Positions 52,602 through 61,986 of a DNA stretch of 64,000 nt are shown piece by piece. The notes beneath the pieces are model-generated. The model worked only from the letters and a program-made list of their open reading frames with translations, was not told the origin of the DNA and did not search any database. The DNA comes from Xanthobacter sp. NM-25 (lineage in GTDB: Bacteria > Pseudomonadota > Alphaproteobacteria > Rhizobiales > Xanthobacteraceae). Within the stretch, counting starts at the first letter, position 1. Each line of letters opens with the position of its first letter. The stretch is from the NCBI RefSeq assembly GCF_022138605.1, contig NZ_JACBFS010000005.1, forward strand, positions 310,001 to 374,000, given 5' to 3'. Made by a program: the position numbers and the translations under genes.

Positions 52602-54506
52602 TCAGCCGCCATGCGTCGTCTCCGGGGTGGTGCTCCACCAGGTGTCGAGGACGCCGAGTTCGTAGCGCGGCTTGGTCTGCGGCCGGTCGAACACGTTCCA
52701 ATAGGCGATGCGGTGCTCGCCCGAATACCATTGCGGCACCCAATAATGGCCGGCCCGCAGCACCCGGTCGAGGGCGCGGCAGCAGGTGGTGAGGGCCGCG
52801 GCATCCTGGGCCGCCAGCGCCTGGGCGATGAGGGCGTCCACCACCGGATCGGCGATGCCGGCCACATTGTAGGAGCCCGGCGTGCGGGCCGCCTCGGTGG
52901 AGAAATAGGCCCTCAGCTCGTCTCCCGGATAGGGCGCGAAGCTGTAGCGCCGCACCACCACATCGAAATCGAACGTCTGCAGCCGGGCCTGGAACTGGGC
53001 CGGATCGACGATGCGGAAGGTGGCGTCGATGCCCACCTTTTTCAGGTGGCCGATGAAGCGGGCGTGGTGGCGCTCCATGGCGCCGTCGTCGTCCAGGAAC
53101 TCGATGGTGATGGTCTCGCCCTTCGGCCCCACCAGTTTGCCCTGGCGAAAGCCGTAGCCGGCCTCCTTCAGCAGCGCCACGGCTTTCAGCCGCAAGGCGC
53201 GGTCCTCGCCGGAGCCGTCGGAGACGGGGGGCACATAGGGTTCGCCGAACACCTCTTCCGGAACCTTGTCGCGGAACGGCACCAGGAGCTTCAGCTCGGC
53301 GGGGGAGGGCAGGCCTTCCGCCATCATGTCCGAATTCTGGAAGAAGGAGACGGTGCGGTGGTAGGAATCATACATCAGATTCCGCCGCGTCCAGTCGAAG
53401 TCGAACAACAGGCCAATGGCCTCGCGCACCCGCCGGTCAAAGAATTGCGGGCGCCGGGTGTTGAGGAACCAGCCCTGCACGCCGGAGAAGGATTCATCCG
53501 GCAGGGTCTCGGTCTTCACCCGGCCGTCATGCACCGCCGGGAAGTCATATTGTGTCGCCCATTCGCGGGCGGTGAATTCCTCACGGAACAGATAGACCTT
53601 GGCCTTGAAGCCTTCGAGGCCGGCGATGCGGTCGCGGAAATATTCGTAGCGCACCGTATCGAAATTGAAGCGGCCCTTCAGCGTCGGGAGGTTCTGGCCC
53701 CAATAGTCCTTCACCCGTTCGTATTCGATATAGCGGCCCTGCTCCAGCCGGGAGACCTTGTAGGGGCCGGATCCCAGCGGCGGCTCCAGGGACGATTGGT
53801 TGAACGGATGCCTGGCCAGAAATGCCTTGGAGAAGATGGGCATGCCGGCGGCGGTCAGCGGTACGTCGCGGGCCCGCCCGGCCTTGAAGCGCATCACCAC
53901 GGCGTGGTCGCCATCGGCCTCCACCTCAATGAGGTCGCGCAGGGCCATGCGGATAGTCTCGTAGCCGTCCGCCTTCAGCGCCTCGAAGGTGGCGACCACA
54001 TCGGCGGAGGTGAGCGCCGTACCGTCGTGGAAGCGGGCTTCGGGGCGCAGGGGAAAGCGATAGGTCAGCCCGTCGTCGCTGATCTCGGCGCCGGTGGCGA
54101 GGCGCGGATACAGCGCGCTCTTCTCGTCGCCGGCGGCGGTCATCAGCGTATCGTAGATGAGCTCGATGCCCTGGGCGCCGTTGCCCCGCTGGTTATAGGG
54201 GTTCAGCGTGTCGAAGGTGGTCAGCGACTGGTTGTAGAAGGTGGTCCGCCCCATCTGCGAGAACGGGCCGCCCTTGGGGGCGTCCGGGTTCACATAGTCG
54301 AAATGGGTGAAGTCGGCGGGATATTTCAGGTCGCCGAAGAAGGAGAGGCCGTGCTGCTTGAGGACGGCGGTGGGGCTGCCGCCCTCGTCGGCCGCCGCCG
54401 CCAGGGGCGATGGCCCCTCGGCGCGGGCGAGACGGGGGGCGAGCGCCGGTGCCAGCAGGCCCGCGCCGACGCCGATCCGCAACAGGGCACGACGGCTCAG
54501 GCTCAT
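52602..54506 (-). CDS. Extracellular solute-binding protein, peptide type (YejA-like), copy 2
   Basis: 634 aa from ATG 54506, which overlaps the stop of copy 1 by 4 bp. Tat-type signal (SRRALLRIGVGAGLLAPALA, cleavage near residue 28). SBP_bac_5 fold with GLSFFGDLKYPADFTHFDYVNPDAPKGG, nearly the same opening as copy 1. The two genes are old tandem paralogues, aligned end to end but diverged. Captures peptides in the periplasm for the YejBEF-like importer. Confidence 0.92.
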   Translation of the reverse strand: MSLSRRALLRIGVGAGLLAPALAPRLARAEGPSPLAAAADEGGSPTAVLKQHGLSFFGDLKYPADFTHFDYVNPDAPKGGPFSQMGRTTFYNQSLTTFDTLNPYNQRGNGAQGIELIYDTLMTAAGDEKSALYPRLATGAEISDDGLTYRFPLRPEARFHDGTALTSADVVATFEALKADGYETIRMALRDLIEVEADGDHAVVMRFKAGRARDVPLTAAGMPIFSKAFLARHPFNQSSLEPPLGSGPYKVSRLEQGRYIEYERVKDYWGQNLPTLKGRFNFDTVRYEYFRDRIAGLEGFKAKVYLFREEFTAREWATQYDFPAVHDGRVKTETLPDESFSGVQGWFLNTRRPQFFDRRVREAIGLLFDFDWTRRNLMYDSYHRTVSFFQNSDMMAEGLPSPAELKLLVPFRDKVPEEVFGEPYVPPVSDGSGEDRALRLKAVALLKEAGYGFRQGKLVGPKGETITIEFLDDDGAMERHHARFIGHLKKVGIDATFRIVDPAQFQARLQTFDFDVVVRRYSFAPYPGDELRAYFSTEAARTPGSYNVAGIADPVVDALIAQALAAQDAAALTTCCRALDRVLRAGHYWVPQWYSGEHRIAYWNVFDRPQTKPRYELGVLDTWWSTTPETTHGG

Positions 54507-56392
54507 TTGCCGCCTCCGATCTTGGCCGCCTTGGCGGCATCGAACCACCAGATGTCGGGGAAGGCGAAGGAATAGGCCGGCAGCGGCGCGGGGTGGGAGA
54601 AGCGATCCCAGCGGGCGGTGCGGGTGTAGTTCAAGGTCCAGGCGGGAATGACGAACTCGTTCCACATCAGCACCCGGTCGAGGGCGTGGGTGGCGGCCAC
54701 CAGATCGGCCCGGTCGGTGGCGTAGATCACCTTGTCGATGAGCGCGTCCACCGCCGCATCCTTGATGCCGGCATAGTTGCGCGAGCCTTCCCGATCCGCC
54801 GCCTGGGCGCCGAAGAAATCGCGCTGTTCGTTGCCGGGCGAGAGCGACTGGCCCCAGCCGGACACGATCATGTCGAAGTCACGCGCCCGCAGCCGGTTGA
54901 TATATTGGGAAGAATCCACCATGCGGACGGTGACGGTGATGCCGAGCCGCTCCAGCGCCGGCTTGTAGAACACCGCCACCCGCTCCATGGCCGGGCTCGC
55001 CAGCAGGATCTCGATGGTGAAGGGCTCGCCGGCGGCATTCACCAGCTTGCGGTTCTTCACCTCGTATCCGGCGTCCTTGAGGAGCCGCGCCGCCTCGCGC
55101 AGGTTGGCGCGGCGCGCCTCCTCATTGCCGCTGACGGGGTTGGTGTAGGCGGTGGTGAACACCTCCTGCGGCACCTGGCCCTTCACCGTGTTGAGAATCT
55201 CCAGCTCGCGCCCCTCGGGCAGGCCGGAAAAGGCGAGCTCTGTGCCGGAGAAGAAGGAGGAGATGCGCGTGTATTGGTCGAAGAACAAGGTGTGGTTCAT
55301 GCCCTCGAAATCCAGGGCATAGTTCAGGGCGCGCCGCACCCGCCGATCCTGGAACTTGGCGCGTCGCAGGTTGGGAATGAAGGCCTGCATGACGCCGGAG
55401 GCCCGGTTCTCGAACATTTCGAGGATCACCTTGCCGTCCTTGCGGGCGGGGAAGTCATACGCGGTGGCCCAGTTCTTGGCCGAGCTTTCCACCCGGAAAT
55501 CGTACTGGTCCGCCTTGAAGGCCTCGAGCATCACCGTGTCGTCGCGGAAATACTCGTAGCGGATCTCGTCGAAATTGTTCCGGCCCACGTTCACCGGCAG
55601 ATCCTTGCCCCAATAATCGGCGACGCGCTCGTAGACGATGGTGCGGCCGGGGGCCATGCTCTTGATGCGATAGGCGCCCGAGCCCAGCGGCGTCTCGAGG
55701 GTGCCCTGGGTGACGTCGCGCGGCTTGCCCGAAGCGTCCTGGCCGGTCCACCAGTGCTTGGGCAGCACGATGAACTGGCCGACGATCTGCGGCAGCTCCC
55801 GGTTGCCGGCCTGGTCGAAGGTGAAGGTCACGTCACGCGGGCCGGTCTGCTCGGCCTTCACCACGTGGCTGTAGTAGAAGCGCTGGTTGGGGTTGTTGGC
55901 CACCAGCGTCTCGAACGACCACACCACGTCCGCCGGGGTGATGGGGGTGCCGTCGTGCCAGCGGGCGTTTTCGCGCAGGCGATAGGTGACCTGCGAGAAA
56001 TCCGGTGGATAGCTGACGCCCTCGGCCAGCAGGCCATATTCGCTCGCCACCTCGTCGAAAGCCGAGGTCATGAGCGTGTCGTAGATCAGGCTGAGGCCGG
56101 CGGCGGGGGTGCCGCGGGGCACCACGAAATTGAGCGAATCAAAGGTGCCGTCCTCGGCGAGCCGCAGCAGGCCACCCTTGGGGGCCTGCGGGTTCACATA
56201 ATCGAAATGGGCAAAGCCGGCCGGATATTTGGGTTCGCCCATCAGCGAGACGCCGGTGCGGAACACCGGCGCGCCGCCGGCGGGCGCATCGGTGGTGGCC
56301 GGCGCGCTTTGTGCCGCGGCCCCGCGTGCCGCAAGGGCCGGCGCCAAGGCGGCGGCGAGGGCGAAGGTACGGCGGGTCATCAGCACAGGCAT
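54503..56392 (-). CDS. Extracellular solute-binding protein, peptide type (YejA-like), copy 1
   Basis: 629 aa from ATG 56392 (or ATG 56380). Signal peptide carries a twin-arginine motif (MTRRTFALAAALAPALAA). Mature part begins SLMGEPKYPAGFAHFDYVNPQAPKGG and is SBP_bac_5 throughout. First gene of the importer operon, after a bidirectional terminator. Probably binds oligopeptides or peptide antibiotics of the microcin C kind, as YejA does; the specificity split between the two copies is unknown. Confidence 0.92.
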   Translation of the reverse strand: MPVLMTRRTFALAAALAPALAARGAAAQSAPATTDAPAGGAPVFRTGVSLMGEPKYPAGFAHFDYVNPQAPKGGLLRLAEDGTFDSLNFVVPRGTPAAGLSLIYDTLMTSAFDEVASEYGLLAEGVSYPPDFSQVTYRLRENARWHDGTPITPADVVWSFETLVANNPNQRFYYSHVVKAEQTGPRDVTFTFDQAGNRELPQIVGQFIVLPKHWWTGQDASGKPRDVTQGTLETPLGSGAYRIKSMAPGRTIVYERVADYWGKDLPVNVGRNNFDEIRYEYFRDDTVMLEAFKADQYDFRVESSAKNWATAYDFPARKDGKVILEMFENRASGVMQAFIPNLRRAKFQDRRVRRALNYALDFEGMNHTLFFDQYTRISSFFSGTELAFSGLPEGRELEILNTVKGQVPQEVFTTAYTNPVSGNEEARRANLREAARLLKDAGYEVKNRKLVNAAGEPFTIEILLASPAMERVAVFYKPALERLGITVTVRMVDSSQYINRLRARDFDMIVSGWGQSLSPGNEQRDFFGAQAADREGSRNYAGIKDAAVDALIDKVIYATDRADLVAATHALDRVLMWNEFVIPAWTLNYTRTARWDRFSHPAPLPAYSFAFPDIWWFDAAKAAKIGGGK

Positions 56393-56703
56393 CGTCGACT
56401 CCGAGGAACAGGTCCGCTGCAGATCGGGATACCTGATTATGGCGCCGATCGCGACCGGGGGAAGATGGCGCCCCGGCTGGGCGCGAACGGTGGCGCTCGG
56501 CTGCGGCAACAAAAAGGGCCGGTCCGCGTGGACCAGCCCTTTTTCCATTCCGATGCCTGACAAATGCGTGAGGCGAGGTGCCGCTTCCGGTCTCAGCCCA
56601 ACGGCCCGCGGCCGTCGCCGGCACTCCCCTCAACATCCGCGCCTCACACTCAGGCGCCTCACACTTACTTTGCGGCCTTACCTGGCGGCCTCACTTGGCA
56701 GCC
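56393..56703. other. 311-bp gap between cycM and the peptide importer operon
   Basis: No gene. Contains the bidirectional terminator at 56511-56544, direct repeats of GCGCCTCACACT at 56639 and 56654, and the tandem 13-bp array that runs into the cycM stop. The importer promoter must lie between about 56400 and 56510. Confidence 0.5.
56511..56544. terminator. Bidirectional rho-independent terminator
   Basis: Stem AAAAAGGGC/GCCCTTTTT (9 bp), one mismatch, then GGTCC/GGACC (5 bp) and loop GCGT. The A/T ends give a U-run in either direction. It ends the leftward cycM transcript before the importer operon. Confidence 0.8.
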
Positions 56704-56715
56704 TCACTTGGCGGC
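56664..56715. repeat. Four tandem 13-bp units spanning the cycM stop codon
   Basis: Units CTTACTTTGCGGC, CTTACCTGGCGGC, CTCACTTGGCAGC and CTCACTTGGCGGC lie head to tail. The last holds the end and stop codon of cycM; the others repeat that segment beyond the stop. The 13-bp period shifts frame, and each unit carries TTAC or TCAC, i.e. a stop-like GTAA/GTGA on the coding strand. Confidence 0.8.
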
Positions 56716-57246
56716 GGCCGCAGTGGGCAGCGGCTGCGGATTGTGCGACAGCGAGTTCAAATAGGCGATCATGTTGGCCCGATCCACGCCCTTGGGCAGG
56801 CCGGCAAAGCCCATGGCCGTGCCCGGCACCGCCTTCTTCGGCGCGGTGAGGAATTCGTTGAGCGCCTCGGGGGTCCATTCGCCGCCCTTGGCCTTCATGG
56901 CGTCCGAATACGAGAAGCCCTCGGTGCTGGCCACCTTGCGGCCCACAACGCCGTAGAGGTCGGGGCCCACCTTGGGGCCGGCGCCTTCGGCGAAGTTGTG
57001 GCAGGCGGCGCACTTCTTGGCGACGGTGGCGCCCTTTTCCACGGAGGCGGAGGCGAACAGCTCCTCGATGGGGGGCTCGGCCACCTTGGCCACCGCCGCG
57101 CCACCTTCGGTGATGACGATATCGTACCCGGGCTTGGCCGGAGCTTCCGGCGTGAACAGGACCTGCGACACCACGCCGATGCCCACGGCGAACGCCAGCG
57201 CGCCCAGCGTCGCACCTGCGATTTTGTTCAATTCAAAGAAGGTCAT
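56704..57246 (-). CDS. cycM: Membrane-anchored cytochrome c (CycM type)
   Basis: 180 aa. The uncleaved N-terminal helix (GATLGALAFAVGIGVVSQVLF) anchors a class I cytochrome c domain with heme motif CAACH (near residue 79) and distal Met in PGTAMGFAGL (near 144). Known CycM passes electrons between the bc1 complex and the aa3 oxidase. Divergent from kdsB; cycM-kdsB-pheA is a conserved order in Hyphomicrobiales. Confidence 0.93.
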   Translation of the reverse strand: MTFFELNKIAGATLGALAFAVGIGVVSQVLFTPEAPAKPGYDIVITEGGAAVAKVAEPPIEELFASASVEKGATVAKKCAACHNFAEGAGPKVGPDLYGVVGRKVASTEGFSYSDAMKAKGGEWTPEALNEFLTAPKKAVPGTAMGFAGLPKGVDRANMIAYLNSLSHNPQPLPTAAAAK

Positions 57247-57465
57247 CGGCGCTTTGCCCCTCGAAGCCCTTTTTTCGGCGCACCCGGCCGCGAAATGGGC
57301 AGCGCGCGGCAGGATGCATCCAATCCCAACGACGGCGCGGACACACGCCGCGCATTCGTGGCGACACTAAGCACTTTGATTGGGGCCGCGCAACCCGTAT
57401 TAAAGCGCGCGCCACTGCCCTTCTGCGCGCTCCGCCCGCAGCCCGCAGCACCGATCGAGGTCGTC

Positions 57466-58218
57466 ATGTCCGGCGCTCAAACCGTTGTTCTCATTCCGGC
57501 CCGCATGGCCGCCACCCGCCTGCCGGGCAAGCCCCTGGCCGACGTGGGCGGGCGACCCATGATCGTCGAGGTGGCGCGTCGCGCCGCCGCAGCCGAAATC
57601 GGCCGCGTGGTGGTGGCGACCGACAGTCCGCAGGTGGCGGAGGCGGTCATCGCCGCCGGCTTCGAGGCGGCGATGACCCGGGAGGATCATCCCTCGGGAT
57701 CCGATCGCATCTTCGAGGCGCTGTGCACCCTGGAGGACGCCGGCACCATCGAGACGGTGGTGAATGTCCAGGGGGATATCCCCACCATCGACCCCGCCAG
57801 CATCCGCCGCGCGCTGGAGCCCCTGCGCGACCCCGCGGTGGACATCGCCACCCTGGCGGCGGAAATCGTGCGCGCGGAAGAGAAGACCGACCCCAACGTG
57901 GTGAAGGTGGTGGGCTCGCCCATTGGCGAGGGGCTTATGCGGGCGCTTTATTTCACCCGCGCCACGGCCCCCACCGGCGAGGGGCCGCTCTACCACCACA
58001 TCGGCCTTTACGCCTATCGACGGGCGGCCCTGACGCGGTTCGTGGCGCTGCCGCCCTCGCCGCTGGAGGTGCGCGAGAAGCTGGAGCAGCTCCGGGCGCT
58101 GGAAGCCGGCATGCGAATCGACGTCGCGGTGGTGGACACCGTGCCCCTGGGGGTGGATACCCCGGCCCATCTGGAACGGGCCCGCCAGCTGCTGGCCGCT
58201 GAGGCGGCCGGCCGCTGA
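57466..58218 (+). CDS. kdsB: 3-deoxy-manno-octulosonate cytidylyltransferase KdsB
   Basis: 250 aa from ATG 57466 (the open frame extends far upstream over cycM but without coding character). Activates Kdo with CTP for lipopolysaccharide core synthesis. Motifs VVLIPARMAATRLPGKPLADVGGRPMI, VVVATDS, HPSGSDRI and VVNVQGDIP are complete. Followed 35 bp later by pheA. Confidence 0.95.
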   Translation: MSGAQTVVLIPARMAATRLPGKPLADVGGRPMIVEVARRAAAAEIGRVVVATDSPQVAEAVIAAGFEAAMTREDHPSGSDRIFEALCTLEDAGTIETVVNVQGDIPTIDPASIRRALEPLRDPAVDIATLAAEIVRAEEKTDPNVVKVVGSPIGEGLMRALYFTRATAPTGEGPLYHHIGLYAYRRAALTRFVALPPSPLEVREKLEQLRALEAGMRIDVAVVDTVPLGVDTPAHLERARQLLAAEAAGR

Positions 58219-58253
58219 AACCCGCGTGAGATCGAAAGCAGACCGAAAGCACC

Positions 58254-59111
58254 ATGCAGCGCATCACCTTTCAGGGCGAGCCCGGCGCCAATTCCCACAT
58301 CGCCTGCCGCGAGGCTTTCCCCGACTATGAGGCGGTGCCCTGCGCCACCTTCGAGGATGCGTTCGCCGCCGTGGAGAACGGCACCGCGGCGCTGGCCATG
58401 ATCCCCATCGAGAATTCGGTGGCCGGCCGGGTGGCCGACATCCACAGCCTGATGCCGCAGTCGCGGCTCAACATCATCGGCGAATATTTCCTGCCCCTGT
58501 CGCACCAGCTCATGGCGGTGCCCGGGGCCAGCCTCGACACCCTCAAGACGGTGCAGAGCCATGTCATGGCGCTCGGGCAGTGCCGCAAGGCCATCCGCGC
58601 CCACGGGCTCACCCCGCTGATCGGCGCCGACACCGCCGGCTCCGCCCGCGAGATCGCCGAGGCCCACGACATCAGCCGCGCCGCCATCGCTTCGCGGCTG
58701 GCGGCGGAGATCTATGGGCTGGAGATCCTGGCCGAGAATATCGAGGATGAAGCCCACAACACCACCCGCTTCGTGGTGCTGGCGCGCAATGGCGAATGGG
58801 CGCCGGCGGACCAGGGGCCGGTGGTCACCACCTTCGTGTTCCGGGTGCGCAACGTGCCGGCGGCCCTCTACAAGGCGCTGGGGGGCTTCGCCACCAACGG
58901 CGTCAACATGACCAAGCTCGAATCCTACCAGATGGACGGCCACTTCACCGCCACCCAATTCTATGCGGACGTGGACGGCCACCCGGACGAGCGCGCGCTG
59001 AAGCTGGCGCTGGAGGAACTGGCCTTCTTCTCCCGCGAGATGCGCATTCTCGGCGTCTATCCCGCCCATGCTTATCGGCTGAAGCTGCGGGCCGAGGAAG
59101 CCGCGGAATAG
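58254..59111 (+). CDS. pheA: Prephenate dehydratase PheA (monofunctional)
   Basis: 285 aa. Prephenate to phenylpyruvate in phenylalanine synthesis. The catalytic TRF motif is in HNTTRFVVLARNG (near residue 170), and a C-terminal ACT domain (TTFVFRVRNVPAALYKALGGFATNGVNMTKLESYQ) gives feedback control by phenylalanine. No chorismate mutase domain is fused. Converges on the NCS2 permease with 12 bp between. Confidence 0.95.
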   Translation: MQRITFQGEPGANSHIACREAFPDYEAVPCATFEDAFAAVENGTAALAMIPIENSVAGRVADIHSLMPQSRLNIIGEYFLPLSHQLMAVPGASLDTLKTVQSHVMALGQCRKAIRAHGLTPLIGADTAGSAREIAEAHDISRAAIASRLAAEIYGLEILAENIEDEAHNTTRFVVLARNGEWAPADQGPVVTTFVFRVRNVPAALYKALGGFATNGVNMTKLESYQMDGHFTATQFYADVDGHPDERALKLALEELAFFSREMRILGVYPAHAYRLKLRAEEAAE

Positions 59112-59123
59112 GCGTCCGGCGTC

Positions 59124-60923
59124 TCAGTGGTCGAAGCGGAGCGCGATGCGGGCGCGCCCGCCGGAGCGGCCGAAGCGCACATGGTCGGACAGGCGCTGCA
59201 GCATATAGGCGGCGAAGGCCGCCACCTCCTTGGCATCGCCCAGCAGCGCCTCGGGAGAGGGCTGCTCCTTGGGCGGTTCCACCACTTCCCCGTCATAGAG
59301 CAGGAAGACGTCGAGATGGGTCTCGTCGAAACGGGCCCGCAGCTCGATGGGCCCTTCGGCAAGGCCGCTGTCGGTCACCAGCTCCAGCGCCTGAGCCACG
59401 GTGGGGATGGCGGCGGCGATCACGTCGCGCCGCGCCCCCCAGGCATCGCCCTGCTGCTCCAGGAAATCGCGCGCGAAGGGAAAGGCGTGGGCGTGCACCG
59501 GCACCAGCTGCCCCACCTCCCGCGAGATGCCGATGCGGAACAGCATGTTGAGCAGGATCGCGGTGCAGGCGGCGACGGTCAGCGGCGTGGAGAACAAAGG
59601 CTGCAGCGCCACCGGCAACTGTCCCTTCAGCGGCAGCAGCGCCACCGACAGGCCGGCCAGCACCGACAGGCCGACCAAGAACACCCGCCGCTCCGATAGC
59701 CGGCGGGAGGTGATCAGATCCATGCCGGCCACCACCAGATAGGCGGCGGTGTAGAGCAGGATGCCACCGATCACCGGTGAGGGGATCATGGTCAGGGCAA
59801 CGATGGCCTTCGGGAAGAAGGCGGTGGCACAGATGAGGACGCCGGCGGTGATGCCGATCACCCGGGCGGTGGCCTGGGTGGCGAAGGCAAGGCCCACCGA
59901 GGAGGACGACAGGCCGGACTGGAAGCCGCCGGTGAGCCCGTTCAGCACGTTGCCGAGGCCGCAGGCGGTCACCGCGCGCTGCACCGCGCCCATGTCGGCC
60001 CGCCGCCAGTCCGCATCGTTCATCTTCTCCAGCGAAACGGTGACGGAGAGCACATCCACCAGATTCATCACCACAAGCAAGGCCATCAGCGGGAACAGGC
60101 TGGAGTCGAAGCGGAGGGGGGGCAGGCTCAGCTGTGGCCAGGCGAGGAGGGGCGCGGCGGCAATGGCATCGCCCGTGCCCGGATGGCCGGTGCCCAGGAT
60201 CACCGCCAGCCCCCAGCCGAGCGCGGCGCCGGAGAAGACCGCGAACAGCTTCAGCCGGCGGGGGGCGAACACGGTGATGGCGACGATCGTTCCCAAGGTC
60301 GCTGCGCTGGTCAGCAAGGCATGCCCGCCGATGGTGAAGTCGGAGGTTTCGACGATGCCGAGGGCGCGGCGCAGGGCGGGTCCCGCCAGCGAGACGCCGA
60401 GCATGGTCACTGCGACCCCCGACACTTCCGGTGGCAGCAGCACCCGAAGGGGGCGCGCCAGGCGGGCGGCAAACAGCTGGCACAGGCCCACCAGAATGGT
60501 GCTCATGGCCATCAGCCCGATCCCGCCCAGGCTGATGGCCTGTACCGCCAGGGGAATCGCCGCGGGCGCGGGAATGTGGACGCAGAGATAGCCGCTGCCG
60601 AAGCGGCTGCGCAGGCATTGCAGAATGGTCGCAATGCCGATGCTGAGGGCGCAGGCCGACAGCAGGGCGGAGATCTGCCCGGCCGACAGCCCGGCTTCGG
60701 TGGCGGCGAGCAGCGGGTAGATGAGGAAGGTCACCGCCAGCATGGCGTGCTGGGTGGCCAGCGCCAGCAGCGGCCCCCGCGGCACCGGATCATTTAGCCC
60801 ATAGACCAGGGTGGCGGGCCGGCGCGGCGTGCGGCCGAAGCCGCTGGGCGGGGGAAAGGCGAGGTCCAGAAGCCGGCGGAGCCGTTTGCGGAGCACCGGT
60901 GGGGGAGACATCGCCTCAGCCAC
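59124..60923 (-). CDS. NCS2-type nucleobase permease with C-terminal extra domain
   Basis: 599 aa, against roughly 430-500 for UraA/XanQ-type permeases. Residues ~35-470 have the NCS2 layout (ATQHAMLAVTF near 56; GGFQSGLSSSSVGLAFATQATAR near 330). The remaining ~110 residues are soluble, from about residue 490 (GDAWGARRDVIAAAIPTVAQALELV) to the end (DHVRFGRSGGRARIALRFDH), and look like a degenerate GHKL/anti-sigma-type fold. Start overlaps the nudC stop by 8 bp. Transports a purine, pyrimidine or similar compound; the tail may regulate it. Confidence 0.85.
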   Translation of the reverse strand: MAEAMSPPPVLRKRLRRLLDLAFPPPSGFGRTPRRPATLVYGLNDPVPRGPLLALATQHAMLAVTFLIYPLLAATEAGLSAGQISALLSACALSIGIATILQCLRSRFGSGYLCVHIPAPAAIPLAVQAISLGGIGLMAMSTILVGLCQLFAARLARPLRVLLPPEVSGVAVTMLGVSLAGPALRRALGIVETSDFTIGGHALLTSAATLGTIVAITVFAPRRLKLFAVFSGAALGWGLAVILGTGHPGTGDAIAAAPLLAWPQLSLPPLRFDSSLFPLMALLVVMNLVDVLSVTVSLEKMNDADWRRADMGAVQRAVTACGLGNVLNGLTGGFQSGLSSSSVGLAFATQATARVIGITAGVLICATAFFPKAIVALTMIPSPVIGGILLYTAAYLVVAGMDLITSRRLSERRVFLVGLSVLAGLSVALLPLKGQLPVALQPLFSTPLTVAACTAILLNMLFRIGISREVGQLVPVHAHAFPFARDFLEQQGDAWGARRDVIAAAIPTVAQALELVTDSGLAEGPIELRARFDETHLDVFLLYDGEVVEPPKEQPSPEALLGDAKEVAAFAAYMLQRLSDHVRFGRSGGRARIALRFDH

Positions 60924-61851
60924 GCGCGCCCTCCACGAAAGCCCGCATCAGATGGTGGGCGATGGCCGCCGGCGCTGGCGCGAACAAGCCGTCGGGATGG
61001 GTGTGGGCGATCAGTGCCGCCACTTCGTCGCGCCCGAACCAGCGCACGGCTTCGAGCTCGCCCGGATCCATGGTGATGGCGTCGCTGGTGGCCTCGGCAA
61101 AGCAGCCGATCATCAGCGACATGGGGAAGGGCCAGGGCTGGCAGCGGTGGTAATGGACGGCGCCCACATGGATTCCCGCCTCTTCCAGGGTTTCGCGGCG
61201 CACCGCGTCCTCGAAGGTCTCGCCGGGCTCCACGAAGCCGGCGAGGCAGGACCACATCCCCGGGGCGAACTGGGGCTGGCGGCCGAGCAGGCAGCGGTCG
61301 CCTCGGGTCACCAGCATGATCACCACCGGATCGGTGCGCGGGAAATGCTGGGCGCCGCAGGCGGGGCAATCGCGCCGCCATCCGGCGTCGACGATGCGCG
61401 AGGCGCCGCCGCAATTGGAGCAGAAGCGATGCCGCTGATGCCAGCCGAACAGCGCCTTGGCGCAGGCGAAGGCGCCCAGATCCGTCGGCGCCACCAGCCC
61501 GCCGGAGGCCACCGAGCGCAGGTCGGTGACGGCAAAACCCGCCGCTTCCATCTCCTCCCGCCGGCCGGGATCGAACGGGGTGGCAAAGCGCGGCGCGTCG
61601 GCCTCAAGCCCGAGGAACAGCGGTTCGCCACTGGCCCAGGGGGTGGCGGCGGCGCGGGAAAACAGGGCCGCGTGCGGCGGGCCGAGGGGCGCCAGGGCCA
61701 CCAATTCCCCGCCCAGCAGGTAAGTGCGCGCCTCCGGATGGTCTCGCAAGGCGTCCGCCTGTGGCCGCACATGGCCGGCGCGGTCGATACGGGTCTCGAC
61801 ATAGCCGAGCGGCGGCGGCGCGCCGAGGGAAGGGCGGGGCGGAACGAACAT
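60916..61851 (-). CDS. nudC: NAD(+) diphosphatase NudC
   Basis: 311 aa from ATG 61851 (MFVPPRPSLG; the frame continues to 61920 without a better start). Zinc ribbon CSNCG...CPACG, Nudix box GFVEPGETFEDAVRRETLEEAG and the NADH-specific QPWPFPMS motif (with Cys in place of the usual leading Ser) are present. Hydrolyses NAD(H) and can remove NAD caps from RNA. Followed by the NCS2 permease in the same transcript. Confidence 0.94.
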   Translation of the reverse strand: MFVPPRPSLGAPPPLGYVETRIDRAGHVRPQADALRDHPEARTYLLGGELVALAPLGPPHAALFSRAAATPWASGEPLFLGLEADAPRFATPFDPGRREEMEAAGFAVTDLRSVASGGLVAPTDLGAFACAKALFGWHQRHRFCSNCGGASRIVDAGWRRDCPACGAQHFPRTDPVVIMLVTRGDRCLLGRQPQFAPGMWSCLAGFVEPGETFEDAVRRETLEEAGIHVGAVHYHRCQPWPFPMSLMIGCFAEATSDAITMDPGELEAVRWFGRDEVAALIAHTHPDGLFAPAPAAIAHHLMRAFVEGARG

Positions 61852-61986
61852 GGCGGGCAGCGGCACCTGAGGTCTGCGGCGCAGGCCCGGGACGGTGGCA
61901 CGGGGACCGAACCGAGGCAAGCCTGTTGACCTGATTGCGCCTGCTCCCGTGGCGAGAAAGAGGCGCGCGCAAAAGGCCGTGGTGCC

